A model generated the notes under the pieces. It was given only the letters and a program-made list of their open reading frames with translations, had not been told where the DNA came from and ran no database searches. From Bacteroidales bacterium UBA3388 (GTDB lineage Bacteria; Bacteroidota; Bacteroidia; Bacteroidales; P3), in NCBI GenBank assembly GCA_002358855.1, contig DEPQ01000073.1, positions 1 to 34,333 of the forward strand: a stretch of 34,333 bases of DNA. Reading direction: 5' to 3'. The first letter of the stretch is position 1. Each line of letters opens with the position of its first letter. Position numbers and translations under genes: made by a program. Of this stretch, positions 17,454 through 25,315 are shown piece by piece.

Positions 17454-18428
17454 TTATTTTTTCTTTTTGGTTAAATAGTTTTCTGCTTCTTTGTTTCCTA
17501 ATTGTGCTGATTTTTTAATGTAATCCATTCCTTTTTTACGGTTTTTCTTAATTTTTTTACCGTCAATGTATTCTTTTCCTAAGATATAATAGGTTTGAGA
17601 TTGTTCTATGTTTTTTATATCTAACAAATCTTTTATTTCTCCTGTTCTTTGATAGGTGTCAATTGCGACTATTTCTTTTGCGTAAGGACAATCTTGATTT
17701 GCTGATTTCTTATACCAATTTATTGCTTCGCTTTTTTTCTTTTCTCCATAGAATCCGTTTTCTAATAGAAATCCTTTTACGTATTGAGCAACGGGTAGAT
17801 TTTTTTCAAGTGGAAGTTCTATTAGTTTTGATGCTTTTTGGTAATCAGGTGCAATGCTTTGTCCTATTATATATATGTATGCAAGGTTTTGCATTGCATA
17901 AATATCTTTTTGCTCTGCTGCTTTTTCATACCAATATTTTGCTTCCACTAAATCTTTCGCTATTACATCGCCCTCAAAATAAAAATCGCCTACTCTACGA
18001 CAAGAAAACGCATCTCCTCTCTCGGCACAAATTCTATACCACAAATATGCACGTGATTTATTCTCAATAACACCTTCTCCTTCGTCAAACATCTTTGCAA
18101 CTTTTAGTTGAGATAATTCATTACCTCTTTCTGCTGCTTGAAGATAATAGCTAAACGCAAGACGAATGTTTTGTGCACAACCTTTTCCTTCTTCATACAT
18201 TGTGCCAAGTGCGTAACAAGAGGCAAGATGATTCTTTTCTGCTGCTCGTTTATACCAAACAAATGCATTGGAATAGCTTTGTATTTGTCCTATCCCTTTA
18301 TAATATTGGGTTGCTAATTCATATTGAGCTTCTGTATTGCCATTTTTTGCTTTTAGCAAAAGGTTTTGACATTGTGATTCTATGCCAAAACAAAATAAAA
18401 GACAAAGTCCTAATAATATTTTTTTCAT
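17454..18428 (-). CDS. exported Sel1-repeat protein (324 residues)
   Basis: I place the start at the ATG at 18428, which gives the signal peptide MKKILLGLCLLFCFGIES and removes an overlap with the preceding gene. An earlier in-frame ATG at 18467 would add 13 polar residues before the signal. The mature protein is about seven Sel1-like repeats of roughly 36 residues, with signatures such as AQYELATQYYKG, SCYALGTMYEEGKG, AFSYYLQAAERGN and AKYWYEKAAEQKD. These form alpha-alpha superhelices that bind other proteins. A Cys near the end of the signal is not in a clear lipobox. It probably acts in the periplasm; its partner is unknown. It lies 7 bases after a shorter Sel1 gene and before the phosphohexomutase. 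Confidence 0.88.
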   Translation of the reverse strand: MKKILLGLCLLFCFGIESQCQNLLLKAKNGNTEAQYELATQYYKGIGQIQSYSNAFVWYKRAAEKNHLASCYALGTMYEEGKGCAQNIRLAFSYYLQAAERGNELSQLKVAKMFDEGEGVIENKSRAYLWYRICAERGDAFSCRRVGDFYFEGDVIAKDLVEAKYWYEKAAEQKDIYAMQNLAYIYIIGQSIAPDYQKASKLIELPLEKNLPVAQYVKGFLLENGFYGEKKKSEAINWYKKSANQDCPYAKEIVAIDTYQRTGEIKDLLDIKNIEQSQTYYILGKEYIDGKKIKKNRKKGMDYIKKSAQLGNKEAENYLTKKKK

Positions 18429-18435
18429 ATAATTC

Positions 18436-19017
18436 TTATTGTTCATATCTCCACAATTGGTTTTCATTCCAGAATTGCATTGCTGTTGGGTATCCGTTGT
18501 TAAATGCTAATTTTACATAGTTTACTCCTTGTGCAATATTCTTTTTTACTCCTTCTCCAAAGTACAACATCTTGCCTATTTTGAATTGTGCCTTTGCTAG
18601 TCCGCCTTCATCTGCTGCTTTTTTAAACCATTCGTATGCAGTAGGTAGATGTTTTGCTACTCCAACTCCTTGTTCGTACATTTCTCCAAGACAAAAATAT
18701 GCTTCTGCATTTTTATGCTCTGCTGCTAAGTTGAAATACTTAAATGCTAAGTGTGCATTTTGCTTTACATCAACTCCATAGTAATAAAGCTCTGCCAAAG
18801 CCATTATTGCCTTAGGGTGATTTTGCTCAGCTGCTTTTTGATACCATTCAATCGCTTTTGCAATATCCTTAGGCATTCTATCTGCTCTTTCATACATTTT
18901 TCCAAGTCGATATTGTGCATTAGGATTTCCTTGTTCGGCATCTCTAATAAAGGTTTGTGCAAAAGTATTTAATCCAAAAACTATTGCTAACAATGTAATT
19001 AAAACTCTTTTTATCAT
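18436..19017 (-). CDS. exported Sel1-repeat protein (193 residues)
   Basis: The start is taken at the ATG at 19017, which begins the signal peptide MIKRVLITLLAIVFGLNTFAQ. An in-frame ATG at 19083 would overlap the SpoIIE gene and lies upstream of the predicted transcription start near 19044. About four Sel1 repeats follow (AQYRLGKMYERADR, AIMALAELYYYGVDV, AYFCLGEMYEQGVGV, AQFKIGKMLYFGEGV), ending in a short non-repeat tail (MQFWNENQLWRYEQ). It is probably periplasmic and may share a partner with the longer Sel1 protein downstream. A consensus promoter lies in the end of the SpoIIE gene, so the Sel1 pair can be expressed apart from the phosphatase. Confidence 0.88.
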   Translation of the reverse strand: MIKRVLITLLAIVFGLNTFAQTFIRDAEQGNPNAQYRLGKMYERADRMPKDIAKAIEWYQKAAEQNHPKAIMALAELYYYGVDVKQNAHLAFKYFNLAAEHKNAEAYFCLGEMYEQGVGVAKHLPTAYEWFKKAADEGGLAKAQFKIGKMLYFGEGVKKNIAQGVNYVKLAFNNGYPTAMQFWNENQLWRYEQ

Positions 19018-19050
19018 ATCTAAATTTATTTTCTCTTTGATTTTAAATGG

Positions 19051-19080
19051 CAAAATTAAACTTTTTTTATAAATATTCAA
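19051..19080 (-). promoter_or_regulatory. promoter for the Sel1 gene pair
   Basis: Minus-strand TTG (19080-19078), a 19-base spacer and TAATTTTG (19058-19051) match the Bacteroidetes consensus. It overlaps the last codons of the SpoIIE gene and gives a leader of about 27 bases. Confidence 0.6.
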
Positions 19081-20260
19081 CAATTACCTCTTTCATATAC
19101 TTCTTTTCAAGCACTTCAACTAAGCGTTTTATTACGCTTTTACGCAATGCTATCTCCACAGGTAAGTCTGGCTCGTGATGTGCAGGGTTTATTTTTGTCC
19201 CTACTAAGAGATGAATTTCATCGCTATTTAATAAACTTTCCGCAATCTTATCTGCTGGACCGTTTCCAAAGTTATTATTCCCTGTTGCATTGGAAAGCAG
19301 TGTGATTACTTTATTTAGCGTTAATACTCCTTCGGTTACTAAATCTATTCCTTTCATCTTGCTCATTGGAGGCAGAGTTGAATCCATATTTTCATAGTCA
19401 TCAACGATTTCTACGCCTAAATGTTTTGAGAATATCTCAGCAGTAGTTGCTCCTGATACTATTTTAAATCCGTCAAACGTCTTTACTCTTTCTACATACT
19501 CTGCATCTTTACTCACATCGCAAGGAGGACCTGTGGCAATTATTGTTTTTCTTGGATTTCTAAAATAGATAACTGCACAACTCGTGTCGTCTTTTGAAGA
19601 AAACTTATCATTGCTATACGCTTTGTTTACTACTCTTTGTGCAAGCTTTGTTGCTGAAATGTATCTCTCGTTTAAAATCGTATCTTTCACATATTCCACA
19701 TACGCATCTCGTCCCCAACCTAAAAGCATATCATCATTACCCATTCCAGATTGCGTTACGCCATCAGAAATAAAAATAATCCTATCCTCTTTCATAGGCT
19801 TGAAAACGCAAGTCATTATTTCCTGACTTCTACCCTGTCCATCAACATTTTCAAGCAATAAACAATTCCATTCAGGCTCAAAAACATTTCCACCTCTCAT
19901 TACAAGACATAGAGGATTGTCATATTCAAGAATATTTACCTCTCCATTATGAACATCAACTATTGTAAAAGTCGCATAACTTGTTTTTCTCTCGCTACAA
20001 ATCGGCAAAGTATTCATAATTATGTCTGCAATAGTTTGTGCATCTTTATGTTCCTCTGCAAAATTTATTGCCATAGTAGAAGTAAGTGTAGCTAACACGT
20101 TTGCTTTGACTCCATGTCCCATTCCATCTGCTAAAACAGCCAACGTTCTGTTTTCTTCTTTCAATTTTTTTGAAAGAAAAACGTCACCACATATAAATTC
20201 ACCTTTGTGATTCTTTTGATAACAAGCAGTCTCTACGTGAAATCTATTTTTAACTTCCAT
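19067..20260 (-). CDS. SpoIIE-type PP2C serine phosphatase with conserved C-terminal extension
   Basis: 397 residues. The first 235 or so form a PPM/SpoIIE phosphatase that removes phosphate from Ser/Thr of a regulatory protein. Metal-binding positions are visible as G25-D26, D45-G-M-G-H-G50, D166-G (FISDGVTQSG) and D224-D225 (KDDTSCAVIYF). No sensor or receiver domain precedes it. Residues 240-397 form an extra domain with GFKIVSGATTAEIFSKHLG and KGIDLVTEGVLTL that I recall from SpoIIE proteins beside [FeFe]-hydrogenase genes in anaerobes; no hydrogenase gene is present here. It follows an unknown protein by 5 bases. The substrate, usually an anti-sigma antagonist, is not encoded in the window. 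Confidence 0.88.
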   Translation of the reverse strand: MEVKNRFHVETACYQKNHKGEFICGDVFLSKKLKEENRTLAVLADGMGHGVKANVLATLTSTMAINFAEEHKDAQTIADIIMNTLPICSERKTSYATFTIVDVHNGEVNILEYDNPLCLVMRGGNVFEPEWNCLLLENVDGQGRSQEIMTCVFKPMKEDRIIFISDGVTQSGMGNDDMLLGWGRDAYVEYVKDTILNERYISATKLAQRVVNKAYSNDKFSSKDDTSCAVIYFRNPRKTIIATGPPCDVSKDAEYVERVKTFDGFKIVSGATTAEIFSKHLGVEIVDDYENMDSTLPPMSKMKGIDLVTEGVLTLNKVITLLSNATGNNNFGNGPADKIAESLLNSDEIHLLVGTKINPAHHEPDLPVEIALRKSVIKRLVEVLEKKYMKEVIVEYL

Positions 20261-20265
20261 AAAAA

Positions 20266-20892
20266 TTATACGTTTTGAGCCTCTACAAACTTCAAAGTAT
20301 TATTTAAAATCTTTGAAAAAGGTGAAGAAAAATCGTCAATTCCTATTTTGTTAAAACTATTGTTTATACTATTTTTCATTCCCTGCAAAGCAATTTGAGC
20401 AATCGGTCTTTTAGAAATTTTTAACACTCTCTCGCCTTGATAATCCACACAATATTTTGAAAAAACAAGCGATTTTTCTTCATACAAACTTTGATTTACC
20501 AAAACCGAAGCCAAGTTAAAATCTTTCAACTTAGCCTTTGCAGAAAAGTATTCTTTTGAAATATGAATATTAACATTGTTTTCAAAACTTGAAATAGCAC
20601 TTTCTTTGAACACAATAGCCTTATGAGGAAGACCAAAGAGCAAAGAATGTTTATTAAAGTCCATAATCAATTCTATAAATCTCTCAAAAAAAGAAGACTT
20701 TGAATCAATGACAAACATTACTTCTTTACCAAAAAATTTTATTTCCAAATCTGCTATTTCGTTCCTAATCTTTTTGAGTTGATTTGCAATATTATCAATT
20801 CTTATTCTTAACAAATCATTCCCTCCATCCAAACAAACTTGTTCAAAATTTAAGAGTTGCAAAATGCAAACATAGTTTTCTTTATTAGTCAT
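20266..20892 (-). CDS. protein of unknown function, partner of the SpoIIE phosphatase
   Basis: 208 residues, cytosolic, no signal or membrane segment. I do not recognise a named family. An N-terminal strand (YVCILQLLNF) is followed by a long helix (RIDNIANQLKKIRNEIADLEIKFF), a strand pair (GKEVMFVIDS), a helix (FFERFIELIMDFNKHSLLFG), a strand (LPHKAIVFKES), then YFSAKAKLKDFN and VLVNQSLYEE. This order resembles a class III nucleotide-cyclase fold, but the metal-binding aspartates and the substrate residues are absent, so it would be a dead relative. It sits 17 bases after gmk and 5 bases before the SpoIIE phosphatase, which suggests it acts with the phosphatase. The cyclase reading is weak; SiaB-type kinase motifs are not seen. 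Confidence 0.6.
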   Translation of the reverse strand: MTNKENYVCILQLLNFEQVCLDGGNDLLRIRIDNIANQLKKIRNEIADLEIKFFGKEVMFVIDSKSSFFERFIELIMDFNKHSLLFGLPHKAIVFKESAISSFENNVNIHISKEYFSAKAKLKDFNLASVLVNQSLYEEKSLVFSKYCVDYQGERVLKISKRPIAQIALQGMKNSINNSFNKIGIDDFSSPFSKILNNTLKFVEAQNV

Positions 20893-20909
20893 CGTGTTTT
20901 ATTTTATTG

Positions 20910-21488
20910 CTAAACGCTCCAATTATTCATTTGTTGTGTAATTATTTCTTCAACTTTTGCTATTGCCTCATCTAAATCATCATTGCAAACTACAAAGTCA
21001 AAGTTTTCAGAAAGCGAAATTTCCATTTCTGCTCTCAAAAGCCTTTCTTTTAAAGTCTCTTCGCTTTCTGTATTTCTATTTCTAAGTCTTCGTTCCAATT
21101 CTTCTATGCTTGGAGGCATAATAAATATGGAACACGCCTGATTTTTTAAAATATTTTTTATGTTTACACCACCTTTAACATCTATATCAAAGATTACATA
21201 CTTTCCTTGTTGCCAAATCCTTTCCAATTCTGATTTAAAAGTACCATAATACTTGCCCGGATACACCTCTTCCCATTCAAGAAAATCCCCATTCGCTATA
21301 TGCTCTCTCATTTTCTCGGGTGTGATAAAATAATAATCAACCTCATCTTTCTCACCCTCTCTTGGAGGACGAGTTGTTGCCGATATAGAAAAACCAAACT
21401 TATCCTTCAATTTTTCTAATATTGGTTTAAGAATCGTTGTCTTTCCACTACCCGAAGGAGCTGAAAAAATAAATACGCCTTTGTTCAT
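20910..21488 (-). CDS. gmk: guanylate kinase
   Basis: Gmk phosphorylates GMP to GDP with ATP, an essential step in nucleotide salvage and synthesis. The 192-residue protein has the P-loop FSAPSGSGKTTI at its start, the GMP-binding segment SISATTRPPREGEKDEVDYYF, the WEEVYPGKYYGTFKSELE motif and the lid region RLRNRNTESEETLKERLLRAE. The usual Bacteroidetes partner nadD does not follow; instead the SpoIIE pair does. It starts 1 base after the stop of the Glu-rich gene, so the four genes 22266-19067 are probably one transcript. Confidence 0.97.
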   Translation of the reverse strand: MNKGVFIFSAPSGSGKTTILKPILEKLKDKFGFSISATTRPPREGEKDEVDYYFITPEKMREHIANGDFLEWEEVYPGKYYGTFKSELERIWQQGKYVIFDIDVKGGVNIKNILKNQACSIFIMPPSIEELERRLRNRNTESEETLKERLLRAEMEISLSENFDFVVCNDDLDEAIAKVEEIITQQMNNWSV

Positions 21489-21489
21489 T

Positions 21490-22266
21490 TTATTTTTTAA
21501 ATCTCTTTTGTACTAAATTTTCAAGAGTTGTATAGGCAAGCGAATCTTTGATCCATTTTCTTTTTATGCGGTTTTCTTCTATTACAGTTAAGGATAATTC
21601 TACGCTTGTAGCATCATTGAGCATATTTATAAAGTTTGTGTATGCTTTTAAGTCTCCCGAAAACAAATCATTGATAAACATAAACTTCTCACTCACTCCA
21701 ATAGCAGTGCGAAGGTCGCTTCTGTTTTTATTTTCAAAAGCCTCAGCAATTGAAGGTTGTGATTTGAATAAGTCAAGTGTAGTATATTCTTCCTTTTTTG
21801 CGGGTTTCGGTTCATTATCTTTCATTATATTATTGTGAAGATAGTCTAAAACAGATCCTGTCTTTGTTTGCATAGATTCTGGCTCTGGTTCAGGTTCTTC
21901 AAAGAGCATTTCAAGTTCTGCAACCTCTTCTTGTTCTTCTTCAACTTCTTGTTCTTCTTGTTCAGGCTCAGGAATAATTTCTTCTTGTTCTTCTTGCTCA
22001 ACCGCTATCAATTCTTCTTCTGGTTCAGGCTCTATATTTTCTTGTTCTATCTTTGGTTCAATTTCCAAAATCGGCTCTTGTAGACAAGGAGTTTCTACAA
22101 CAATGTCTTGATACTCTGCTGTAAGAAGAAAATCGTACATCTCTCTCATTTTTTGTCTCAAAACATCTACATCTAACTCTGAGACAACTTCACTTTTGCA
22201 AACTCTCTCGCAGGCTTTTGCCATATTATCTGAAAAAGAGAGTAATTTTTGCTGAAAATTATTCAT
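21490..22266 (-). CDS. Glu/Pro-rich protein with conserved C-terminal domain
   Basis: The start is placed at the ATG at 22266 (MNNFQQKLLSFSDNM); an in-frame ATG at 22335 would add 23 poorly fitting residues. The 258-residue protein has three parts: a helical N-terminus of about 60 residues, an acidic low-complexity linker at about 65-150 made of E, Q and P runs (PEPEQEEQEVEEEQEEV), and a C-terminal domain of about 90 residues. The last contains DLRTAIGVSEKFMFINDLFSGDLKAYTNFINMLN, a pattern I know from uncharacterised Bacteroidetes proteins. No enzyme motif, signal peptide or membrane segment is present. It heads the gmk transcript. The role is unknown; the domain layout fits an adaptor or tether. 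Confidence 0.75.
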   Translation of the reverse strand: MNNFQQKLLSFSDNMAKACERVCKSEVVSELDVDVLRQKMREMYDFLLTAEYQDIVVETPCLQEPILEIEPKIEQENIEPEPEEELIAVEQEEQEEIIPEPEQEEQEVEEEQEEVAELEMLFEEPEPEPESMQTKTGSVLDYLHNNIMKDNEPKPAKKEEYTTLDLFKSQPSIAEAFENKNRSDLRTAIGVSEKFMFINDLFSGDLKAYTNFINMLNDATSVELSLTVIEENRIKRKWIKDSLAYTTLENLVQKRFKK

Positions 22267-22346
22267 ATTCCTTATTCTTTTTTTAATTTTAATCATTGCA
22301 AATGCCGTTGTAAAATTACTACTTTTTTCTGACACTGAAATAAATC

Positions 22347-22418
22347 AAAGAAATATTTTAATTTTGTAAAGAAATAATTTATTTTTGTAAAGAAATAATT
22401 TTCTAAATCAAAGAAATA
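22347..22418 (+). repeat. four AAAGAAATA copies at exact 21-bp intervals
   Basis: AAAGAAATA occurs at 22347-22355, 22368-22376, 22389-22397 and 22410-22418. Copies 1 and 4 share the upstream flank TAAATC, copies 2 and 3 share TTTTGT upstream and ATTT downstream. The array fills the gap before the addA ATG at 22424. TAATTTTG (22359-22366) and TATTTTTG (22380-22387) inside it fit a -7 element but lack a well-placed -33 element. Confidence 0.85.
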
Positions 22419-22423
22419 AAATT

Positions 22424-25315
22424 ATGAAACAAATAAACATTTACTCCGCATCAGCAGGTAGCGGAAAAACTTTTAGTCTTGTTGTAGAATACCTTTCAAA
22501 ACTATTAGAAAATCCTTACGCTTATCGAAATATTTTGGCGGTTACCTTTACTAACAAATCGACAAACGAAATGAAAACAAGGATTCTCTCCACTCTTTAT
22601 GGATTATCCACAAATCAATCTTACACCAAAGGTTATTTAACAAAACTTCAAGAAAAAACAAATAAGACTGAGCAAGAAATAAGAAACAAATCAAAAGATA
22701 TTTTAAAGACAATTCTTCACGATTACACAAATTTCAACATTGAAACAATAGATAGTTTTCTTCAAAAAGTACTTAAAAATCTCACAAAAGAAGTTGGTGT
22801 TGGCAGTCGTTTCGATTTGATTTTGGAAGAAAGCGATTATTTAGAAAAAGCAATAGAAAAACTAAATAATTCAGAAGAACTAAAAGACTATGTAGCCGAA
22901 CTCATTGACAAACGTTTAGAAGAGGGCAATAATTGGAATTACAATACAATTTTATTAAAACTTGCCAAAGACCTAAACAAACAAACAATAAGAAAAAGCT
23001 TAAAATCACAAACAATTAACACCAAAGAAATCTTAGAATACGCCAAAGAGCAAAGAAACCTCTACAATAAATTTCTCAAAGACCTTCACGACAAAATAGA
23101 TTGCTTTAAAAAAGACTTTCAAGTTAGCGATTTCATAAAAAAAAGTTACATCAACAACGACTATGCCTTAGTAAAGGAAGATTCTCCCTTTTACAAAAAG
23201 CACCGAAAGAAAGGACAAGAAGAACGATACGATGAAATAGTAGATTTTTTCAATGAAGGACGATTAAAAGCCTTTATAGCAAAATTAGAAATTGATTCCA
23301 TATACGAATATATTCTTTTGCCATACATAAAACTCTTTAAAGAAGAAACCTTAAAAGAAGACAATGTATTTGTTCTCAAAGACACAGCAGGCCTACTTGC
23401 CGAAATGATAAAAGGAAACGATGTTTCCTTTGTTTATGAGAAGATTGGAACAAGAATAAACCACGTAATGATTGATGAATTTCAAGACACATCACAACTT
23501 TCGTGGGAGAACTTTCAATTTATCGCTAATGAATGTAGCAGCAATCAAGGAAGCACAACAATTTTTGGCGACTTAAAACAATCTATCTATCGTTGGAATG
23601 AAGGAGATTGGACAATAATGAATAATCTAATTGAAGAAAACAAAGAAAACGTTATACCACTTTCCACAAACTACCGAACAGACAAAAACATAATAGAGTT
23701 TAACAACGGATTCTTTGAACAACTATATAAAGAACAAATCTTCAAAACAAAAGTTAAACAAACAGCAAAAAATAACGAAGACAAAGGATTATTAAGATTT
23801 AATTTCTTAGAAAAAGCCAAAGACATAGACGTTTTAGACAAAACATTAGAAGAAATAAACTACTACATATCAAAAGGATTCAATCATTCCGACATCGCAC
23901 TCTTGTTTCGCTCAAACGAAAAGCTTGCTCTAACAGCACAATACCTTAAAGCCAAGGGAATTTCTCCTATTTCAAGTGAAGCATTTGCTTTTAACTCTTC
24001 TCGTTCAATAAATACAATAATTTATTGCCTACGTTTGATTAACAATAACGAAGAAAGAATTGCACAATACGCACTAAAAATCTATGGACAAAGCGAAGAA
24101 ACGATTCAAAAGATTAAATCAATAAACAAAGACAATACTCCGCTAATAGATTTAATAGACTCAATAATCAATCTCTGCAAAATAGAAACAAAAGACGTTT
24201 TTATATCTGCATTTTACGAACGTTTAATAGAATATTGCCAACAAAAACCTCAACAACCAAGTCTATTTCTAAAATATTGGAGTGAAGAATTAAAAGATTC
24301 TACTATATCCTTAGATGACAATCAAGAAAACACAACAACAAATGACAAAAAAATAAAATTATTATCAGTACATAAATCAAAAGGATTAGAGTTTCCTATC
24401 GTTATAATACCATTTTTCGATTGGCAAATGGTTAATAACATAAATAAACTATGGATAGAGAATATTGATTCAAAAAGTCCAATAAGATTATTTAGAGCAA
24501 ACCTTAGCGAATTGAATAAAACAGGAAATTGTTATTATGAACAAACAGCAGAATTTGAGTCAAACGAACAAAGAATCGACACATACAATCTTATGTATGT
24601 TGCTTTCACTCGTGCAAAACACGCTTTAAGTACAATATCATCAAAATATGCAAAAGAAAATTATTGCAGTAGCGACCTATTTTTATACTTAAATAGTAAC
24701 TACCCTATGAAAGAAAATGGGAAATTCATAATCGGCAATCAAGAGATAAAAAAAGAAGAAACAAAAACACAAGAAAACAAAAAAGATATATTCAATCACA
24801 AAGGCGAAAACATAACATCAAAAATCGAAGAAGCCAATTTTTCGCAACAAGCAGAGATAAAATTCTCTCTTAGCAAGCAAGCACAAGACTATTTTGACAT
24901 TCATCAAACTGATTCTTCCGAAGAAAAAAGAAATCGAGGCATTGCTTTGCATAATATTTGCTCAAAAATCTACGAAGAAAAGGATTTAGAAACCCTTTCT
25001 TTAAGTCAAGAAGACAAAGCAGTAATCAAACAAATGTTCACTGAGGCAAAAAACTATAAATGGTTTAATGGTACTTATAAAGTCTTGAATGAAAAAGAAA
25101 TTATAAGTAACGGAGAGGTAAAGAGAATAGATAGAATAATGTTTGGTAAAGATGAAGTAATTATTGTGGATTATAAATTCACCGAAGACACAGAAAACGA
25201 AGAGAAATATCACAAACAATTAAAGGAATACAAACAAATTGTTTCTCAAATGGGGTATAAGAATATCAAAACTTATTTGTGGTTTATTGGAATTAAAATT
25301 GAGGAGGTAAAATAA
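22424..25315 (+). CDS. addA: AddA-type UvrD-like helicase with C-terminal nuclease domain
   Basis: 963 residues. With its partner it should process double-strand DNA ends to 3' overhangs for RecA. Superfamily 1 helicase motifs run in order: Walker A ASAGSGKT at 9-16, AVTFTNKSTNEM (Ia), IDEFQDTS at 350-357 (II), FGDLKQSIYRW (III), LSTNYRT (IV), LSVHKSKGLEFPIVI (V) and YVAFTRAKHAL at about 726-736 (VI). The C-terminal nuclease has RGIALH, RIDRI and IVDYKF at about 914-919, then a Q..YK helix, so the PD-(D/E)xK site looks intact. It is shorter than Firmicutes AddA (about 1200). Its TAA overlaps the partner's ATG by one base. RecB is the other option; the nuclease in both subunits favours AddAB. 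Confidence 0.9.
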   Translation: MKQINIYSASAGSGKTFSLVVEYLSKLLENPYAYRNILAVTFTNKSTNEMKTRILSTLYGLSTNQSYTKGYLTKLQEKTNKTEQEIRNKSKDILKTILHDYTNFNIETIDSFLQKVLKNLTKEVGVGSRFDLILEESDYLEKAIEKLNNSEELKDYVAELIDKRLEEGNNWNYNTILLKLAKDLNKQTIRKSLKSQTINTKEILEYAKEQRNLYNKFLKDLHDKIDCFKKDFQVSDFIKKSYINNDYALVKEDSPFYKKHRKKGQEERYDEIVDFFNEGRLKAFIAKLEIDSIYEYILLPYIKLFKEETLKEDNVFVLKDTAGLLAEMIKGNDVSFVYEKIGTRINHVMIDEFQDTSQLSWENFQFIANECSSNQGSTTIFGDLKQSIYRWNEGDWTIMNNLIEENKENVIPLSTNYRTDKNIIEFNNGFFEQLYKEQIFKTKVKQTAKNNEDKGLLRFNFLEKAKDIDVLDKTLEEINYYISKGFNHSDIALLFRSNEKLALTAQYLKAKGISPISSEAFAFNSSRSINTIIYCLRLINNNEERIAQYALKIYGQSEETIQKIKSINKDNTPLIDLIDSIINLCKIETKDVFISAFYERLIEYCQQKPQQPSLFLKYWSEELKDSTISLDDNQENTTTNDKKIKLLSVHKSKGLEFPIVIIPFFDWQMVNNINKLWIENIDSKSPIRLFRANLSELNKTGNCYYEQTAEFESNEQRIDTYNLMYVAFTRAKHALSTISSKYAKENYCSSDLFLYLNSNYPMKENGKFIIGNQEIKKEETKTQENKKDIFNHKGENITSKIEEANFSQQAEIKFSLSKQAQDYFDIHQTDSSEEKRNRGIALHNICSKIYEEKDLETLSLSQEDKAVIKQMFTEAKNYKWFNGTYKVLNEKEIISNGEVKRIDRIMFGKDEVIIVDYKFTEDTENEEKYHKQLKEYKQIVSQMGYKNIKTYLWFIGIKIEEVK

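Noticed and set aside
20266..20892. SiaB-type kinase as partner of the SpoIIE phosphatase
   Set aside because: I see none of the expected kinase or family motifs, so I leave it as unknown.
21868..22083. Phe/Leu-rich open frame on the + strand
   Set aside because: It is the reverse of the Glu codons in the acidic linker on the minus strand.
22347..22418. Short CRISPR-like array
   Set aside because: Repeat units of 9 conserved bases with 12-base AT-rich gaps are far too short, and no cas gene is present.
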